From: Bacillus sp. B-jedd
GTDB taxonomy: Bacteria; Bacillota; Bacilli; Bacillales; Cytobacillaceae
Assembly (NCBI RefSeq): GCF_000821085.1
Contig: NZ_CCXR01000001.1
Location: 1,881,001 to 1,945,000 of the forward strand
Direction of reading: 5' to 3'
Length of the DNA stretch: 64,000 nt
Positions 34,812 to 43,744 of the stretch are shown piece after piece. The position numbers and the translations under genes are program-made. Positions within the stretch are counted from its first letter, which is position 1. Every line of letters begins with the position of its first letter. Under the pieces are notes generated by a model. The model saw only the letters and a program-made list of their open reading frames with translations, searched no databases and was not told the origin of the DNA.

Positions 34812-35042
34812 ACGATCAACTCCTATTTTTTCAAAAATAATTGGGAAGTTGATAGCAAATCAATTGTAGAGTAACAAAGCAATGGCCTCCAAACATTTGG
34901 GACTTCCTAAACAATATTCGCCATCGATTGCAAAAAACCTTCTTTCACAAAAAACTAATGCCTTAGGACATATGTCCTTTCCTTAATGGAGAAATACCAT
35001 TACTATTAAGGGCAGGGAAAATAGCGGCCAGGGTGAGGGACA

Positions 35043-35738
35043 ATGAGAAAATTAGATGATCTGCAATTGATAAGCGACTTGCTTTCCAAGCATAATCTAT
35101 TAAGCATATTTGGCGAAGAACATCTCGATCAATTCCATTTGTATGCGCCGAAAAAGGGTGAAATCGTGTGTTCTGACGGTGACCAGTTGGAGGAATTGCT
35201 GTTTTTAGTCCAAGGCAGGGTGAAAATCTCCACTGCTTTACCAAATGGCAAATCTCTTTTATTAAGATTCAATAATCCTCTTTCAATCATAGGAGAGGTC
35301 GAATTTGTCACTAGAAGAATGGCTAGGAACACGGTCCAATGCGTTACCGATTGTCTACTAATAGGAATAAACTTTAACCTGCTGCATGAACATTACAAAC
35401 ACAATCCGGATTTTCTACAGTACATCATCCATCATCTCGCGCATCGGTTATATTCATCCACGAACGCTTCAAGCCTAAACCTCCTGACAAGGGTGGAAAA
35501 CCGGTTTGCGAGTTTTTTATTGTCACTTACAACGAGCAGCAGCGGTACGTTTGAAGAGGAAATAAAGACAGAAAACTTAGTAGAAACAGCTGAATTGTTG
35601 GGGACAAGCTATCGGCATCTGAATCGGGTCATTAACGATTTAATAGAAAAAGAGATAATAGAGAAGAGGGGCGGACTCATTCTGGCAAAAAATATAAAAA
35701 AGCTGGAAGAGTTGGCAGGCGGAATAAAATACGAATAA
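35043..35738 (+). CDS. Crp/Fnr-family transcription regulator (YeiL-like)
   Basis: A 231-residue regulator: cyclic-nucleotide-binding-like domain (~25-130, LFLVQGRVKISTALPNGKSLLLRF) and a C-terminal winged helix (~150-220, AELLGTSYRHLNRVINDLIEKEIIEK). It lacks the Cys cluster of Fnr. It is followed 16 bp later by a DMT-type membrane transporter, which it probably controls (inference from order). ATG after GGGTGAGGGACA. Confidence 0.87.
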   Translation: MRKLDDLQLISDLLSKHNLLSIFGEEHLDQFHLYAPKKGEIVCSDGDQLEELLFLVQGRVKISTALPNGKSLLLRFNNPLSIIGEVEFVTRRMARNTVQCVTDCLLIGINFNLLHEHYKHNPDFLQYIIHHLAHRLYSSTNASSLNLLTRVENRFASFLLSLTTSSSGTFEEEIKTENLVETAELLGTSYRHLNRVINDLIEKEIIEKRGGLILAKNIKKLEELAGGIKYE

Positions 35739-35754
35739 GTTGGTGGAAGGTTTT

Positions 35755-36186
35755 ATGTTAAAAGGAATATTATTTTCATTACTCGCGGGTGTTTTTATCA
35801 CATTGCAAAGCGTTTTTAACACAAACGTCAGTTCAAAAGCGGGTCTATGGCTGACGACAGCGGTTGTGCACTTTGTTGGTTTGATTGGATCAGTCGCGAT
35901 TTACATGCTCGTCAGGGACGGGAGCATCAAGAGCCTTCTAGAGGTGAATAAGCTTTACCTCTTGGGCGGCATTTTCGGCGTCATCATCGTATTCAGCGTG
36001 ATGCAGGGGTTCACCCACGCCGGACCGGCCTTTTCCGTTTCCGTTTTGCTGATTTCTCAATTAATGATTGCCTTGCTGATCAATACATTCGGCTTTTTCG
36101 GGGTCGAGCCAATCCCGCTAAGCCTGAATAAAATCATAGGCGTATGCGTCATGATCGGCGGCGTCCTCATTTTTCAGTTCAAGTAA
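35755..36186 (+). CDS. DMT-superfamily transporter, YdcZ/DUF606 type
   Basis: A 143-residue membrane protein with five membrane segments and the N-terminus LAGVFITLQSVFNTNVSSKAGLWLTT, typical of the DUF606/YdcZ small exporters. These are often paired with Crp-like regulators and may work as homo- or heterodimers. ATG 35755 follows GGAAGG; a GTG at 35740 is less likely. Substrate unknown. Confidence 0.87.
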   Translation: MLKGILFSLLAGVFITLQSVFNTNVSSKAGLWLTTAVVHFVGLIGSVAIYMLVRDGSIKSLLEVNKLYLLGGIFGVIIVFSVMQGFTHAGPAFSVSVLLISQLMIALLINTFGFFGVEPIPLSLNKIIGVCVMIGGVLIFQFK

Positions 36187-36237
36187 AGGGAAATCACTTT
36201 TGCAAAAAACTTTCAAAAACCAAATGAACTAACATTG

Positions 36238-36274
36238 AAAATGGATTATCCGATAACGTGACAATCCATTTTTC
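36238..36274 (+). terminator. Terminator of the Crp-like/DMT operon
   Basis: AAAATGGATT / AATCCATTTTT hairpin about 50 bp after the stop codon. The rest of the gap to 36500 shows nothing further. Confidence 0.8.
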
Positions 36275-36499
36275 CTTTCTTCGGAGCAGCATTCCTGTAA
36301 CTGACTTTTTTAAAGCTTCATTCCAATGAGGCTGACATTAACATTGATTTATTTGCTAATTGATTAAAGTTAATTTCAGCAAACTAACAGGTTTGCTTAC
36401 AAGCATTTCTGTTGAACTTACAGTAAAGGAAGTACTACTTGGTAAAATTTGACCATATCTTATCTAATATTATAAATTTCTTCAAGAGGGGTTATAGGT

Positions 36500-36766
36500 A
36501 TGCTGCGGATTAACTTTTTTGTAAAACAATTCCTAAAAGAGCCTTTATGGTTTAAACTGCTTATCTCTATAACGTTGCTTGTTTCAATCATTTTTAGCAG
36601 TGGATTCTTCGAAAATAATACCTATTATCAAAGTTTATCCAAATTGGCAGCAGCCATCTTTTTTTGTACATATGGAATTAAATTTTGGCGGTACCGTTTC
36701 ACATCTATTATTTTTTTATCAGCCTCTTCTATCTGTATAGTTCTATCCATTCTCGCTATATCTTAG
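36500..36766 (+). CDS. Small membrane protein, unknown
   Basis: An 88-residue protein with three membrane segments (about 18-36, 44-60, 65-86). AAGAGGGG precedes ATG. No family recognised. Low GC, single gene. Confidence 0.68.
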   Translation: MLRINFFVKQFLKEPLWFKLLISITLLVSIIFSSGFFENNTYYQSLSKLAAAIFFCTYGIKFWRYRFTSIIFLSASSICIVLSILAIS

Positions 36767-36794
36767 TTGTAATTTTAAATAGTAGTTCCATTTA

Positions 36795-36865
36795 GGGGCC
36801 TTAATCCAAGAAGGATTAAGGCATCTTTTTGTTGAATTCCTTATTGAACAAACGGGCAGTTAGTT
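36795..36865 (+). repeat. Dispersed terminator-type repeat, copy 2
   Basis: GCCTTAATCC / GGATTAAGGC hairpin, TCTTTTT, then TTGAATTCCTTATTGAACAA and ACGGGCAGTT. The best-preserved of three copies (others at 30279 and 62440). It can end transcription of the 88-residue protein gene. Confidence 0.82.
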
Positions 36866-37012
36866 TAACAAAATATGATTGAAAAATTGGCTTAATCGAT
36901 AGGTAATACTGGTATTAACAACTGAATTTTAAGGGTTTACCACCAACATGGTGCATCTACATGTAGTGAATGTATAATATAGATATCCCTCATGAAAAAA
37001 GGAGACCTAAAA

Positions 37013-37588
37013 ATGAGAAAACTCGTTCTATTTCTGCACGCATCGCTTGACGGTTTTGTTGAAGGTCCGAATGGTGAAATGGACATTGGCTGGGTTTCCT
37101 ATGATGCTGACTTGGAGAAACACTCAAAAGAAATTCTGAGTACTGCCGACACTGTCATATGGGGACGTGGGACTTATCAGATGATGCACGGTTACTGGAC
37201 ATCTGTGCCTTCGGACCCCACAGCCTCGGAGCATGAACGGAATCATGCCGAGTGGATCGAAAAGACAGCCAAAATCGTTTTTTCCACCACGCTTGAGCAA
37301 GTCGAATGGAACAATTCCAGACTGGTGAAAGAAAATGTCGAGGAAGAGATCAAGAACCTCAAACAGCAGCCAGGCAAAGATATGGTCATCCTCGGTAGTC
37401 CTAGGTTAGCACACTACCTTATGCAGCTTGATTTAATAGACGAGTATAAATTTACGGTTTCTCCCGTCTTGATAGGCAGCGGGTTGCCTTTATTCCAAGG
37501 TGTCAAGGAGAAGATTAATCTTAAACTTATCGAAAACAAAACATTTGATTCAGGAGCCATTGCCCTCGTTTACCAAACGGTTAGATGA
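37013..37588 (+). CDS. Dihydrofolate reductase-fold (RibD C-terminal-like) protein
   Basis: A 191-residue protein of the RibD_C/DHFR-like family: MRKLVLFLHASLDGFVEGPNG at the N-terminus, VIWGRGTYQMM (~50-60), MVILGSPRLAHYL and SPVLIGSGLPLF near the end. Such stand-alone proteins (YyaP/YwjB-like) probably reduce a substrate with NADPH, but none is proven. ATG 37013 follows AAAGGAGA by ~8 nt. Confidence 0.88.
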   Translation: MRKLVLFLHASLDGFVEGPNGEMDIGWVSYDADLEKHSKEILSTADTVIWGRGTYQMMHGYWTSVPSDPTASEHERNHAEWIEKTAKIVFSTTLEQVEWNNSRLVKENVEEEIKNLKQQPGKDMVILGSPRLAHYLMQLDLIDEYKFTVSPVLIGSGLPLFQGVKEKINLKLIENKTFDSGAIALVYQTVR

Positions 37589-37837
37589 TCTATTCTTCAA
37601 AAGCAGATTATGACAAATATGATAGCTCAATAAACAGCCTCTTCAACGAGTGAATTAATCCATTATTACCAGTACTATGTTAACTGCACAAATCAGCTGA
37701 ACAGAGATAATAAAGTCGTTTATTTTGAAATTATTTAGCGGTAATGAAATTTAATATCAAAATTAGAGGAAATATCTTCTTGACAGTAGAATATTAGCCT
37801 AGAACCATAATTAACTATTCCGATGAGGAGGGTTCTT

Positions 37838-38347
37838 GTGCGTCCACGACCATTACTAATTGAAAATCCAGAGCATGCTAGGTATGTTAGTCTTGTGCCA
37901 GATGGAGATATTGAAGAAATACTAAGTAAGCAACGAACTAAGACCATTACGCTCTTACGCAGCGTATCAGAGGAGTCAGCAGGGAAGGCGTACGCACCAG
38001 GGAAATGGACTTTAAAAGAAGTGATTGGGCATATGACCGACTCGGAACGTGTGATGTCGTATCGAATGCTTGCCATTGCACGAGGTGAAAGTGCACCACT
38101 CCCAGCAATGGAACAGGATCAATACGTATCTGCGGCAAACTTTAACAAATTATCCTGGGAGCAGTTACTAGCTGGTTTAGACGCGGTACGCTCCAACACA
38201 TTAAGCCTTATTTCAACCATTGATGATGCAGCATGGGTTCGTAATGGAACTGTGATGAACAGCCCAGTTTCGGTAGGCACCATTGCGTATGGCATTGTCG
38301 GGCACGAGATACACCATATGAAAGTGATTAGTGATAAATACTTATAA
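37838..38347 (+). CDS. DinB-family putative metal-dependent protein
   Basis: A 169-residue four-helix-bundle protein of the DinB/YfiT family. The three metal-ligand histidines are seen as HMTDSER (~68) and HEIHH (~154-158). The family includes thiol-dependent S-transferases (bacillithiol). GTG 37838 follows GAGGAGGG; the ATG at 37823 overlaps this site. Confidence 0.88.
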   Translation: MRPRPLLIENPEHARYVSLVPDGDIEEILSKQRTKTITLLRSVSEESAGKAYAPGKWTLKEVIGHMTDSERVMSYRMLAIARGESAPLPAMEQDQYVSAANFNKLSWEQLLAGLDAVRSNTLSLISTIDDAAWVRNGTVMNSPVSVGTIAYGIVGHEIHHMKVISDKYL

Positions 38348-38371
38348 GTCTTTTTCTATTAATCGCAAGTA

Positions 38372-38406
38372 AGTCCTTTGAGAAAATAATCTCAAAGGAC
38401 TTTTGA
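38372..38406 (+). terminator. Terminator of the DinB-like gene
   Basis: Perfect 12-bp stem AGTCCTTTGAGA / TCTCAAAGGACT, 6-nt loop and TTTTG tail. Confidence 0.9.
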
Positions 38407-38535
38407 TTTTTCCTGTTTTTGAAGCATATCAAAAAACCAAGGGATTTGAATAATGTAATAATTATACCAAATATATGGATAATAATGGTATGGTTTGATT
38501 AGATGTAATTTTTACCTTTTGCGGGGGTGATTTGA

Positions 38536-38691
38536 TTGAGTCGGGTTATGATCGTTATTAAAGAAATGATATTGGACATATTTTCAATGGGAAAAGGTTT
38601 TATTTACGGTTTTGCAATGGTGGGATTATTAATCTTATTCTGTACTGTCGTATTATACGGATTATTTTATATAAAGAATTTCCTATTTTAA
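38536..38691 (+). CDS. Small single-helix membrane protein
   Basis: A 51-residue protein from TTG 38536 (GGGGGTGA upstream): an amphipathic N-terminus, then a hydrophobic segment (about 26-46). I recognise no family. Followed by a terminator at 38752. Confidence 0.55.
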   Translation: MSRVMIVIKEMILDIFSMGKGFIYGFAMVGLLILFCTVVLYGLFYIKNFLF

Positions 38692-38751
38692 CTTAAAAAC
38701 TTTGCAGCTTTGGTGTCAGTCCTTGGCGGTACTAGTCTCCAATAAATAATT

Positions 38752-38781
38752 AAAACAAGGACCCAATCGGATCCTTGTTTT
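38752..38781. terminator. Bidirectional terminator
   Basis: AAAACAAGGA / TCCTTGTTTT stem with a 10-nt interior, between the small membrane protein gene and the convergent FMN-binding gene. Confidence 0.85.
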
Positions 38782-38796
38782 AGGTTTATCATAGAT

Positions 38797-39282
38797 TTAG
38801 TCTAGATCCAACGTTTCATTAATATCCGCGGATTCTGCATTTTGCCCTGTCATGCGTTTATACATGAACGCTATTTTCTTCACAAAATTACCGGTCTCCC
38901 AATACTCGGCAGCTTCTGCTTTTACTTTGATCAGGACAACGTCAGGGTCATCATAAGTGGTTTGCATAATCTTCTCATACGCTTTGGACCACAATTCCTT
39001 TTTCTTGTTTAGATCCTCGACGATTTCCGCTTTTCCGCGGACGGACACATAGGATTTCCCCGCATAAGCGACATTGACATCCTGATCATTTAGAATTTCT
39101 TCGTACTTATTAGTCTCTTTTTTCGTGAAAAACCATAAGTCGCCATCAAATTCTACTTCCTGGGTTTTCATGGGACGGGACACAAGCCCTTCTTCACTTG
39201 CTGTCGTCAACATGGCCGTGTCTACGTCTTTGATTAGCTCTCTCAATGTTTCCAGTTCTTCATTTTTCAGCATGTTAGACAT
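38797..39282 (-). CDS. General stress protein 26-like FMN-binding split-barrel protein
   Basis: A 161-residue protein of the pyridoxamine-phosphate-oxidase-like family: AMLTTASEEGLVSRPMKTQEV, LWFFTKKETNKYEEI, VNVAYAGKSYVSVRGKAEIV. It resembles Bacillus subtilis YdaG (general stress protein 26), slightly longer. ATG 39282 follows AAGAGG by 8 nt. A sigma-B-like promoter lies upstream, which would fit a stress gene. Confidence 0.88.
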   Translation of the reverse strand: MSNMLKNEELETLRELIKDVDTAMLTTASEEGLVSRPMKTQEVEFDGDLWFFTKKETNKYEEILNDQDVNVAYAGKSYVSVRGKAEIVEDLNKKKELWSKAYEKIMQTTYDDPDVVLIKVKAEAAEYWETGNFVKKIAFMYKRMTGQNAESADINETLDLD

Positions 39283-39315
39283 TCCAAACACCTCTTTTAG
39301 GATGATAGAGGTATA

Positions 39316-39340
39316 TTACCCTTTACACCTCAGTTTATTC
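39316..39340 (-). promoter_or_regulatory. Possible sigma-B promoter of the stress protein gene
   Basis: On the minus strand GAATAA, 13 bp, GGGTAA: 4 of 6 and 5 of 6 matches to GTTTAA and GGGTAT, about 35 bp before the start codon. Confidence 0.45.
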
Positions 39341-39441
39341 GGTTTTGCAGTACCAACGTTGAATCGGTTCCGCTATATTGAAGGACTTTTCCTGTCTTAT
39401 ATAGAATTGGATGTGAAACAAGATGGCAGGAGGTTTTGTTC

Positions 39442-39870
39442 ATGGAAGTTACTTTTCGGCAATTTCTCGATACTTATTTAGAAGCTTGGAGAAGTTCATC
39501 TTTAACCGACTTAAAGGAAATGATATCCCCCGATTACCAGGCAAGGGAGATAACGGGCGGGGAAATCGATGACTTTGGTTATAAGGAATCAATCAATGGG
39601 TGGGAGCAGGGGTTTCAATTTGTGAAAGAAAGCAATGCCAAATGGATTGTGGATGAAATTTCAATCATTCCATTAAGGGCTGATGAGTCGATGGTGATTC
39701 TATCAGCTACAATGATGATAAACGAGAATAAGTTAGAAACTGCGAATTTATTATTCCAGACGTTCAAAAGAAATAGCCAGGATGAGTGGAAGTTGGTAAG
39801 GAGTCATATCGAAGCAGGAATCCCGAATAGCCAACTGGACCGTATCCAATTCAAGAGTTTCGTTGAATAA
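39442..39870 (+). CDS. NTF2-like (SnoaL/DUF4440-type) protein
   Basis: A 142-residue protein with the N-terminal helix FLDTYLEAWRSSSLTDLKEMISPDYQ and the C-terminal strands FQTFKRNSQDEWKLVRSHIE expected of the NTF2-like cone fold. No catalytic residues can be named. ATG 39442 follows AGGAGG by 8 nt. A short hairpin terminator follows at 39881-39912. Confidence 0.72.
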   Translation: MEVTFRQFLDTYLEAWRSSSLTDLKEMISPDYQAREITGGEIDDFGYKESINGWEQGFQFVKESNAKWIVDEISIIPLRADESMVILSATMMINENKLETANLLFQTFKRNSQDEWKLVRSHIEAGIPNSQLDRIQFKSFVE

Positions 39871-39880
39871 GAGACTTGAA

Positions 39881-39912
39881 AAAGGGACCTTTTTAGGTCC
39901 TTTGATTTTAGC
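39881..39912 (+). terminator. Terminator of the NTF2-like gene
   Basis: AAAGGGACC / GGTCCTTT stem around TTTTTA, followed by GATTTT. Confidence 0.75.
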
Positions 39913-39933
39913 CAAGTACTGGTATTATCAAGT

Positions 39934-40377
39934 TTATTTTCCCTCCAACATTTGATCTATTAAACTTATTAAGGAGTCATCTTTTGACCTATAAATAGTA
40001 TACTTTTTCTTACTGTTCCGGGTATCTACGACAACATCCCCGTCATCATTAATTACAACTGAATAGTTATTCGAATCTAGAACAATAAGAATATCGTAAG
40101 CGTTTGCCTGGCTCTGGATGTTCTTTTCACCAAAAGCCCGTGTGTATGTAGCCGTCTCAAGAAAGCGAATGAATTTTTCTAAGTCTTTCCCTTTATACTC
40201 TTCATTGATAAACCTTTGGCCTTTTCCCTCTTCAAAACTCATCATGATTGTCACTTTCTCTGCCCGCTTCAATGAAGGAAAAACTTGCTCCGCACTTAAG
40301 GGACGGAAATAATAAAATATACCAGCAAGACAAAGGAAAAGGACAAAGAGCTTCATAAACTTATTTTTGGACTTCAT
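39934..40377 (-). CDS. Hypothetical exported protein
   Basis: A 147-residue protein with an N-terminal membrane segment or signal (about 8-24), then a soluble domain (ILIVLDSNNYSVVINDDGDVVVDTRNSKKKYTIY). No family recognised with confidence. GGGGTGT lies 11 nt before ATG. Function unknown. Confidence 0.72.
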   Translation of the reverse strand: MKSKNKFMKLFVLFLCLAGIFYYFRPLSAEQVFPSLKRAEKVTIMMSFEEGKGQRFINEEYKGKDLEKFIRFLETATYTRAFGEKNIQSQANAYDILIVLDSNNYSVVINDDGDVVVDTRNSKKKYTIYRSKDDSLISLIDQMLEGK

Positions 40378-40626
40378 TTGCTAACACACCCCATATTTAA
40401 CCCGATTCTATCTTTTAATAAGCATACCACCATCGAATCTAAAAGGAAATAATATCCAAAGAAACGCCTTTAAATGAATTTATCACCATGCAAAAAATCC
40501 ACTTTATCTTTTGTTATAAGATGAAATTACAGAATGTTCGGATTATAATTAAACTATTCATAAATGGAAATTGTCATCCAAAGAGCGAGTTTTGCAAAAA
40601 CAACCTTTATCTTGGAGGCGGAAGAA

Positions 40627-42282
40627 ATGGCAGACAAAATGAACATCACAATCGGAAAGCTATTGGAGGAAACAGCGGCACGGCAGCCGGATCATGACGC
40701 AGTCGTTTATCCGGACAGGGGGCTCCGCTATACATACGGCGAGTTTGAAAACCTATGCCGGGACATGGCAAAGGGATTGATGAAGCTCGGCATCGAAGCG
40801 GGGGAGCATGTGGCGATTTGGGCAACGAACCGGCCGGAGTGGGTAACAGCGCAGTTCGCCACTGGCAAAATGGGCGCCGTCCTCGTTACCGTCAACACAA
40901 GCTACCGCACTGCGGAGCTAGAATATCTCCTGAAGCAGTCCGATTCAACAACGCTCATTTTAATGGAAAACTTCCGTGACGCATCCTATATCGACATGCT
41001 TTACGAAATCGCTCCAGAACTTAAAAACTGCGAACCTGGGAACCTAAAATCGAAGAACCTGCCATACTTGAAGAACATCATTGTCCTTGGCGACAACCGC
41101 TATCCGGGGATGCTGCATTGGGAAGATATCCTCGCGCTGAAGGAAGAAGTGACAGATGAAGAACTCGACCAGCGGATATCTTCGCTTGACCCGAACGACC
41201 CAATCAACATGCAATACACGTCAGGCACGACTGGTTTCCCGAAAGGCGTTATGCTGACCCATAACAACCTCGTCGACAATGCTGTCAACATCGCGGAGTG
41301 CATGAAGCTTACCGACGCCGACCGGCTTTGCATCCCAGTTCCGTTTTTCCATTGCTTCGGCTGCGTCATCGGAACGCTCGCCTGTGTTTCCGTCGGTGCG
41401 ACGATGGTGCCAGTCCAGGAATTTGACCCGAAAAAGGTGCTGGAAGCAGTAGAGAAAGAACGCTGCACGGCGCTGCATGGCGTCCCGACGATGTTTATCG
41501 CAGAACTGAACCATCCTGATTTTGCAAAATTTGACCTTTCCAGCCTCCGGACAGGTGTGATGGCTGGTTCCAATTGCCCGATTGAAGTCATGAAAGCAGT
41601 GATTGAGAAAATGGGGGCCTCCGAAATCACGATTTGCTACGGCCAGACAGAGGCGTCACCGGTTATCACCCAGACGCGGACCGATGATCCGATTGAGCTG
41701 CGCGTTTCCTCAGTCGGAAAAGCGCTGCCTAACGTCGAAGTGAAAATCGTCAACCCGGTTACGAATAAAGAAGTACCGAGCGGCGAGCAGGGCGAGCTTT
41801 GCACACGCGGCTACCATGTCATGAAGGGCTATTATAAAAATCCGGAAGCGACTGCCGATGCGATTGACAAGGATGGCTGGCTTCACACCGGCGACCTTGC
41901 CGTCATGGATGAAAACGGCTATTGCAAAATTACCGGCCGCCTCAAGGATATGATCATCCGTGGCGGGGAAAACGTCTACCCGCGCGAAATTGAGGAATTC
42001 CTTTACCAGCACCCGGCCGTCCTCGACGTCCAAATCGTTGGCATCCCTGACGAAAAATTCGGCGAGGAAGTCATGGCTTGGATCCAGCTGAAAGAAGGCC
42101 AAACTGCCACAGCAGAAGAAATAAAGGAATTTTGCCAGGGGAAAATAGCACGCTTCAAGATTCCAAGATATATAGAATTCTGTGAAACCTTCCCGACTAC
42201 CGCATCAGGAAAAATCCAAAAATATAAACTGAGGAAAATGGCAGAGGAAGTAGTAGAGAAGGAGCGATCTGCTAACATTTAA
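40627..42282 (+). CDS. AMP-binding acyl-CoA synthetase
   Basis: A 551-residue adenylate-forming enzyme that makes acyl-CoA from a carboxylic acid, ATP and CoA, close in size to Bacillus YngI/FadD-like enzymes. Motifs: P-loop YTSGTTGFPKGVM (~195-207), CYGQTEASP (~336), GWLHTGDLAVMDENGY (~417-432), KDMIIRGGENVYPREIE (~440-456) and the catalytic Lys in TASGKIQK (~528). ATG 40627 follows GGAGGCGG by 8 nt. The chain length of the substrate is not visible. Confidence 0.92.
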   Translation: MADKMNITIGKLLEETAARQPDHDAVVYPDRGLRYTYGEFENLCRDMAKGLMKLGIEAGEHVAIWATNRPEWVTAQFATGKMGAVLVTVNTSYRTAELEYLLKQSDSTTLILMENFRDASYIDMLYEIAPELKNCEPGNLKSKNLPYLKNIIVLGDNRYPGMLHWEDILALKEEVTDEELDQRISSLDPNDPINMQYTSGTTGFPKGVMLTHNNLVDNAVNIAECMKLTDADRLCIPVPFFHCFGCVIGTLACVSVGATMVPVQEFDPKKVLEAVEKERCTALHGVPTMFIAELNHPDFAKFDLSSLRTGVMAGSNCPIEVMKAVIEKMGASEITICYGQTEASPVITQTRTDDPIELRVSSVGKALPNVEVKIVNPVTNKEVPSGEQGELCTRGYHVMKGYYKNPEATADAIDKDGWLHTGDLAVMDENGYCKITGRLKDMIIRGGENVYPREIEEFLYQHPAVLDVQIVGIPDEKFGEEVMAWIQLKEGQTATAEEIKEFCQGKIARFKIPRYIEFCETFPTTASGKIQKYKLRKMAEEVVEKERSANI

Positions 42283-42399
42283 CCAGCTGTGAAAAAGTTT
42301 ATGTATAGGAGTAAGAAGTAAACCAGCGCTCCCCTCCAAAAGTTTAGTCTAAATTCTAAACTGGTGAGTATTATTTTATAAGATAAGGAGGGGAATCTG

Positions 42400-43509
42400 A
42401 TGAAACCAATTGGAATATTGGGCGTAGGTCAGGCAGGAGGCAATATAGCGGAGGCAGCATCTGCCTTGGGTTTTCCAACCGCCCTTATCAATACGAACCA
42501 GCGAGATGGACTCGTCAATACAAGGGTTGAAAATAAGTACTTTGTTCCGGGCTATAACGGGGCTGGCCAGGATCGGTCGATTGGTGCCCGGGCAGTCAAT
42601 GGTTATTACCGGGAGATTGTCGAATTTGTCAAAAAATCATTCAAAAAAGTAAAATTCCTCTTCGTGGCATTTTCCACTGATGGTGGCACCGGCTCGGGAA
42701 TGGGGCCGCTTCTGATTGAAATCCTGCTGAACCAGCTGCCAGAGCTGAAGGTAGGGGCGATTGCCGTGGTGCCTGAACGGAATGTCCTGGCAGGCAATCG
42801 GATTAATGCAGCGGAATGCCTAGAGGAACTGTCCAAAATTGCCGAGATTTCATCCACGTTCCTGGTCGACAATGACCAGTTGAGGCGCACAAATCCCCAA
42901 TCAAGCAAGCAGCAAATTTACCGGGCTTCCAACCATAAGGTAATGGAAGCAATCAATCACGTCCTACAAATAACCCAGAAAAGCTCCCTTTATGGGAACT
43001 TTGATGAAACAGACCTGATGAACATCCTAAGCACACGCGGTGTGACCGTTATTTCATCAAGCACCGTGACAGATGCCAAAACGACTGCTGATGTATCGCT
43101 CAAAATCCAGCAATCATGGGCTAATTCGGTATTCTGCCCGGTCGAATCGGCTGGAGTCATCCGTGCCGGGTTGATTTATGAAGGACCAGAGAATGTCTCA
43201 AAACTGATTAACGTCCCATCGATTTTCGAAAGGGTCGGGGAACCGCTAGAACTATACGAAGGAACATATATATCAGAAACAGACCCAGCGATCACCACCA
43301 TTTTGGCAGGACTAAGCTTCCCAACGCGGCGGCTGCAGGTGATGGAAGATATGCTCAACAAGAACAGGGACCGGCTCCATGAGCTTGTGCAAAAGGAATA
43401 CACACAGAAATATGAGTCCAAAATCGGCTGGGCAACCAATTTAAAAGCGAGAAACAACTACAAGCCAACACGGACAGTTAATCAAAAGCCAACAAAATCA
43501 AATAGCTAA
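42400..43509 (+). CDS. FtsZ/TubZ-like tubulin-family GTPase
   Basis: A 369-residue divergent tubulin homologue. N-terminal T1 loop GVGQAGGNIAE (residues 7-17) and INTNQRDG (~30), T4 loop DGGTGSGMGP (~95-104; the first Gly of GGGTGSG is Asp), and a complete catalytic T7 loop NFDETD (~205-210). The layout with INTNQ and a short tail is nearer to TubZ/phage tubulins than to cell-division FtsZ. No TubR-like gene or centromere repeats are visible beside it. It would form GTP-dependent filaments; the role is unknown. AAGGAGGGG precedes ATG; a terminator follows. Confidence 0.85.
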   Translation: MKPIGILGVGQAGGNIAEAASALGFPTALINTNQRDGLVNTRVENKYFVPGYNGAGQDRSIGARAVNGYYREIVEFVKKSFKKVKFLFVAFSTDGGTGSGMGPLLIEILLNQLPELKVGAIAVVPERNVLAGNRINAAECLEELSKIAEISSTFLVDNDQLRRTNPQSSKQQIYRASNHKVMEAINHVLQITQKSSLYGNFDETDLMNILSTRGVTVISSSTVTDAKTTADVSLKIQQSWANSVFCPVESAGVIRAGLIYEGPENVSKLINVPSIFERVGEPLELYEGTYISETDPAITTILAGLSFPTRRLQVMEDMLNKNRDRLHELVQKEYTQKYESKIGWATNLKARNNYKPTRTVNQKPTKSNS

Positions 43510-43511
43510 AT

Positions 43512-43543
43512 TAGACACTGGGTTTTCCCAGTGTCTTTTTTTG
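43512..43543 (+). terminator. Terminator of the tubulin-like gene
   Basis: Perfect 9-bp stem GACACTGGG / CCCAGTGTC, TTTTT-type loop and TTTTTTT tail. Confidence 0.92.
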
Positions 43544-43744
43544 TGGGCTTTTTCGCAAATACGAGATGAGCCAAACTTAAAAATAGAAAAAATTATATAG
43601 CAGCAAGCTTGAGAGGGGTTAATAGCCACTCTTTTCTTCGCCAAAAAAATTTCCCAACCTAATTTTTTTAAAAACTTCCTTAATAATCAGAATATTACAA
43701 TTCGTTCTGTTAAAATATAGAAAAATTAATTAGGAGGTAGTTTT

